Shown here piece after piece: positions 62,016-64,000 of a stretch of DNA of 64,000 nt (its first letter is position 1; each line of letters begins with the position of its first letter). Position numbers and translations under genes: made by a program. The DNA comes from Halisarca cf. caerulea. Lineage: Eukaryota > Porifera > Demospongiae > Chondrillida > Halisarcidae. The notes under the pieces are model-generated. The model saw only the letters and a program-made list of their open reading frames with translations. It was not told the origin of the DNA and did not search any database. The stretch lies in contig CAUJGJ010000397.1 of NCBI GenBank assembly GCA_963170055.1, positions 11,369,301 to 11,433,300 of the forward strand, read 5' to 3'.

Positions 62016-63844
62016 GTGTCAACTTTTCGAAATCCATTTTTTCACTTCATACACCTTAAAATACTATATTCTATCGTTTCTGAAAGTTTCAGTAGAAACG
62101 CCACGCAGAAGAAATTCAATGAAATAGCACAGAAGCTGAAAGACACCAAGCAATTTGGTCACACGTCAGTTAGTGCAGGGCATGACATATTAAGCAACTT
62201 TTGTGCCATGCACCTTGGGATTAATTTACGACGTGCTTTTTTACAGGGTAGTGAACATGAGACCAAAGCAGAGTGCACTACAGGCAGGCACTATTTTGTA
62301 AGCAACACTACAGTACACGAGTTCTGTAAAGTATTTAGACAACAGGAGTAAATGAATGTGGAGTAGGTGTATTGACATTTCCTGACTTCCTGGCTGTGAA
62401 CATTCAAACTGAAAAATCCGATAAACTAAAGAAAGATTACTATGAAAAATGTACACAAATTCATCTAGCCCGTCAAGTAGGGAGCAGATATTTTGTATCT
62501 GCCTACAATGCTGCTAAAATCATATTCTTAAGGATGACAGCACTGGATTATTTACGGCAATTCAAAAGAAACAAGTTGGAAAATGAAGTCTATGCAAAGT
62601 TGCAGGATCCATCAATCATTACTAGCTTAAAGGCAGATGGTTTGATGTTCCTCCATATTTACGCGGACCTGACATGTTTAGCAAAGTCAACTGAACTGAA
62701 GAAAAACGCCATGGACATGAACTTGCACTATTTGGAACTGGATGGATTCTTGGAATATATGGAAAGCAGCCCATCAATTGTTTTTGATACAACAGAGAAA
62801 GTGTTCAAATCAGATTCGAAATTGTATGGCAATGGAAAATTCAATCATCGTCTAAAAGCTGTAAACAAAGTAGTATATTCCCATCTACAGATAGAAGAAA
62901 AAGCAGACCTACAAGAAATACTACTACACAAAATAGCAAGTGGAGCAAAATCTATGAGGGCAAAGCTGAAATCCTATGCTAAAGATCAACTACCAGGTGG
63001 CAAATATTGGGATCCCCCGAATAACATTGCCAAGGTGCTAAAAGAAATCCAGCCGAGTAATGATATATGTTAATCAATACTTGGGTTGAATGACTGGCTG
63101 CAGACAAGGACATCATCCATCAGCCAACTTACAAAAAGAAACATTATTGAGGCAAAAAAAGAACCAATCACTTCAATGGCTTGAAACACTCTCAGGAGAC
63201 AAACAAGCCGCAACAATAAACATGGCCCAAACAAAACGCAGCGAAGTAAAATTAATAGAGAGGCAGCATGCACTGGACATTAAAGAAGCTAGATGGTTAG
63301 GGATGATGAAAGACATTGAAAAGCAGTACAACAAAGACAAGATTGCCACACAAGTTAGACAAGAAATGGAGCACATGCTCATAATAGATAGCTCTCAGCA
63401 ATTGGATAGAATTTTGAAGGCAATTGATAATGACAAAGCACTAACAGGAACACAAAAACACAGAAAAAGAGACAGATTCTTAAGGCACAAATAAACGCTA
63501 GAAAGGTGCTGTTCCAACAACCAGTAAAGTTATGTTTCAGCAATAAAGGGAAATCAACACCTTTTGCTGAACTATTGCACAAGTTTAAGGTCATCATAGA
63601 AAGCAACCCGATACCAGCCAGCAGCCCTAAAACATTGCAGCACTCCATAGTAGGCAAGATGGTGGAACACCGTTTCTTTGTAAAAGAAAAACAAGAGGAC
63701 TCCTGGTTTACAGGTACTGTGCAAGAATATGATGAGAAAAGCGACACTTATGAAGTTCTGTATGACAATGAAGATGAACCATGTCACTTTTCATTGGAGG
63801 TGGACTACACACTGGGAGACTTAAAGGTAATAGAAGGGCTGTAA
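62016..63844 (+). pseudogene. Uncharacterised gene with Tudor-like C-terminus, decayed
   Basis: Plus-strand remnant of a large uncharacterised family that I recall from fish, cnidarians and sponges. Blocks: FNEIAQKLKDTKQFGHTSVS (62115-62175); QVGSRYFVSAYNAAKIIFLR, SLKADGLMFLHIYADL and NLHYLELDGFLE (62480-62750); GAKSMRAKLKSYAKDQLPGG and KEIQPSNDIC (62945-63070). A TAA at 63070-63072 stands where relatives read on into SILGLND. A basic coiled-coil region follows (63180-63480) after a frameshift. After another frameshift comes IVGKMVEHRFF...DSWFTGTVQEYDEKSDTYEVLYDNEDE...GDLKVIEG, which resembles a Tudor/chromatin-reader-like fold. One nonsense codon and at least three frame changes mark it as dead. 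Function unknown; the multi-copy nature suggests a mobile or captured gene. Confidence 0.65.
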
Positions 63845-64000
63845 TCAAGAAGAATAACAGTATACTTGACATACGGCACGACAGACACTACACAATCATG
63901 CAGACCACCTGCAGCTTAAGCTTACTCTGCTATACAGCCATTTTTCTTCTTTGGACTTAGATTGCACAACATGATATTGATTGTTTTGTAATCAAAGATC
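63845..64000. other. Window end, nothing recognised
   Basis: No feature seen after the TAA at 63842-63844. Confidence 0.6.

Overview
This is eukaryotic DNA, almost certainly from an invertebrate animal and most likely a sponge (inference, about 60%). Supporting signs are spliceosomal GT-AG introns inside the mobile-element genes, long CA/GT microsatellites, no bacterial-style operons, and a set of transposon families (DUF6589, DUF7869, OTU-bearing Helitrons, R2-type non-LTR elements, Harbinger) that I know mainly from sponges, cnidarians and fish. I see no convincing single-copy host housekeeping gene. The window is a nest of mobile elements, non-coding repeats and simple sequence.

Layout. 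0-6.3 kb: three decayed non-LTR retrotransposons with restriction-like endonuclease (RLE) domains; the first two meet head to head. 6.3-9.1 kb: gene-free, ending in a hairpin repeat. 9.1-17.1 kb: a decayed Helitron on the minus strand (N-terminal 2A peptides, HUH Rep, PIF1-type helicase, OTU protease). 18.6-22.0 kb: a minus-strand DUF6589 gene whose first exon appears to lie at 30.6-31.0 kb, so its first intron holds a Ty3/gypsy element (22.1-27.5 kb) and a DUF7869 transposon (27.7-30.2 kb). 31.1-34.6 kb: a broken Harbinger element. 34.6-35.9 kb: a RecQ-like helicase gene. 36-43 kb: CA-rich satellite with a near-perfect 2.26 kb tandem duplication. 42.9-48.8 kb: a large mirrored inverted repeat whose arms carry exon-like units with splice signals. 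49-54 kb: little beyond microsatellites and repeats. 54.4-61.6 kb: a 7.2 kb transposon carrying a DUF6589 gene and a RecQ-type helicase gene. 62-63.8 kb: a decayed gene of a widespread uncharacterised family with a Tudor-like C-terminus.

Two results stand out. First, three elements share CACAGG...CATTATAGT terminal inverted repeats (25486-26547, 31918-33120, 54435-61633). The long one carries DUF6589 plus RecQ; the other two are 1.1-1.2 kb derivatives without genes. Each interrupts a reading frame in an unrelated sequence (gypsy gag-pol, Harbinger transposase, a minus-strand exon), and in all three removing the element plus one copy of a 2-bp duplication leaves an open frame. Second, the intact 662-residue DUF7869 gene lies in a 2566-bp element with 28-bp terminal inverted repeats and a 4-bp CTAT duplication. 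The empty site is visible in the sister repeat at 59-410, so DUF7869 is very likely a transposase.

The nesting gives a relative chronology. The DUF6589 gene at 18.6-31.0 kb is old. The gypsy element came later (its LTRs differ by three transitions and one 3-bp indel), followed by a small CACAGG derivative inside it. In the same intron a 350-bp hairpin repeat landed and was then split by the DUF7869 transposon.
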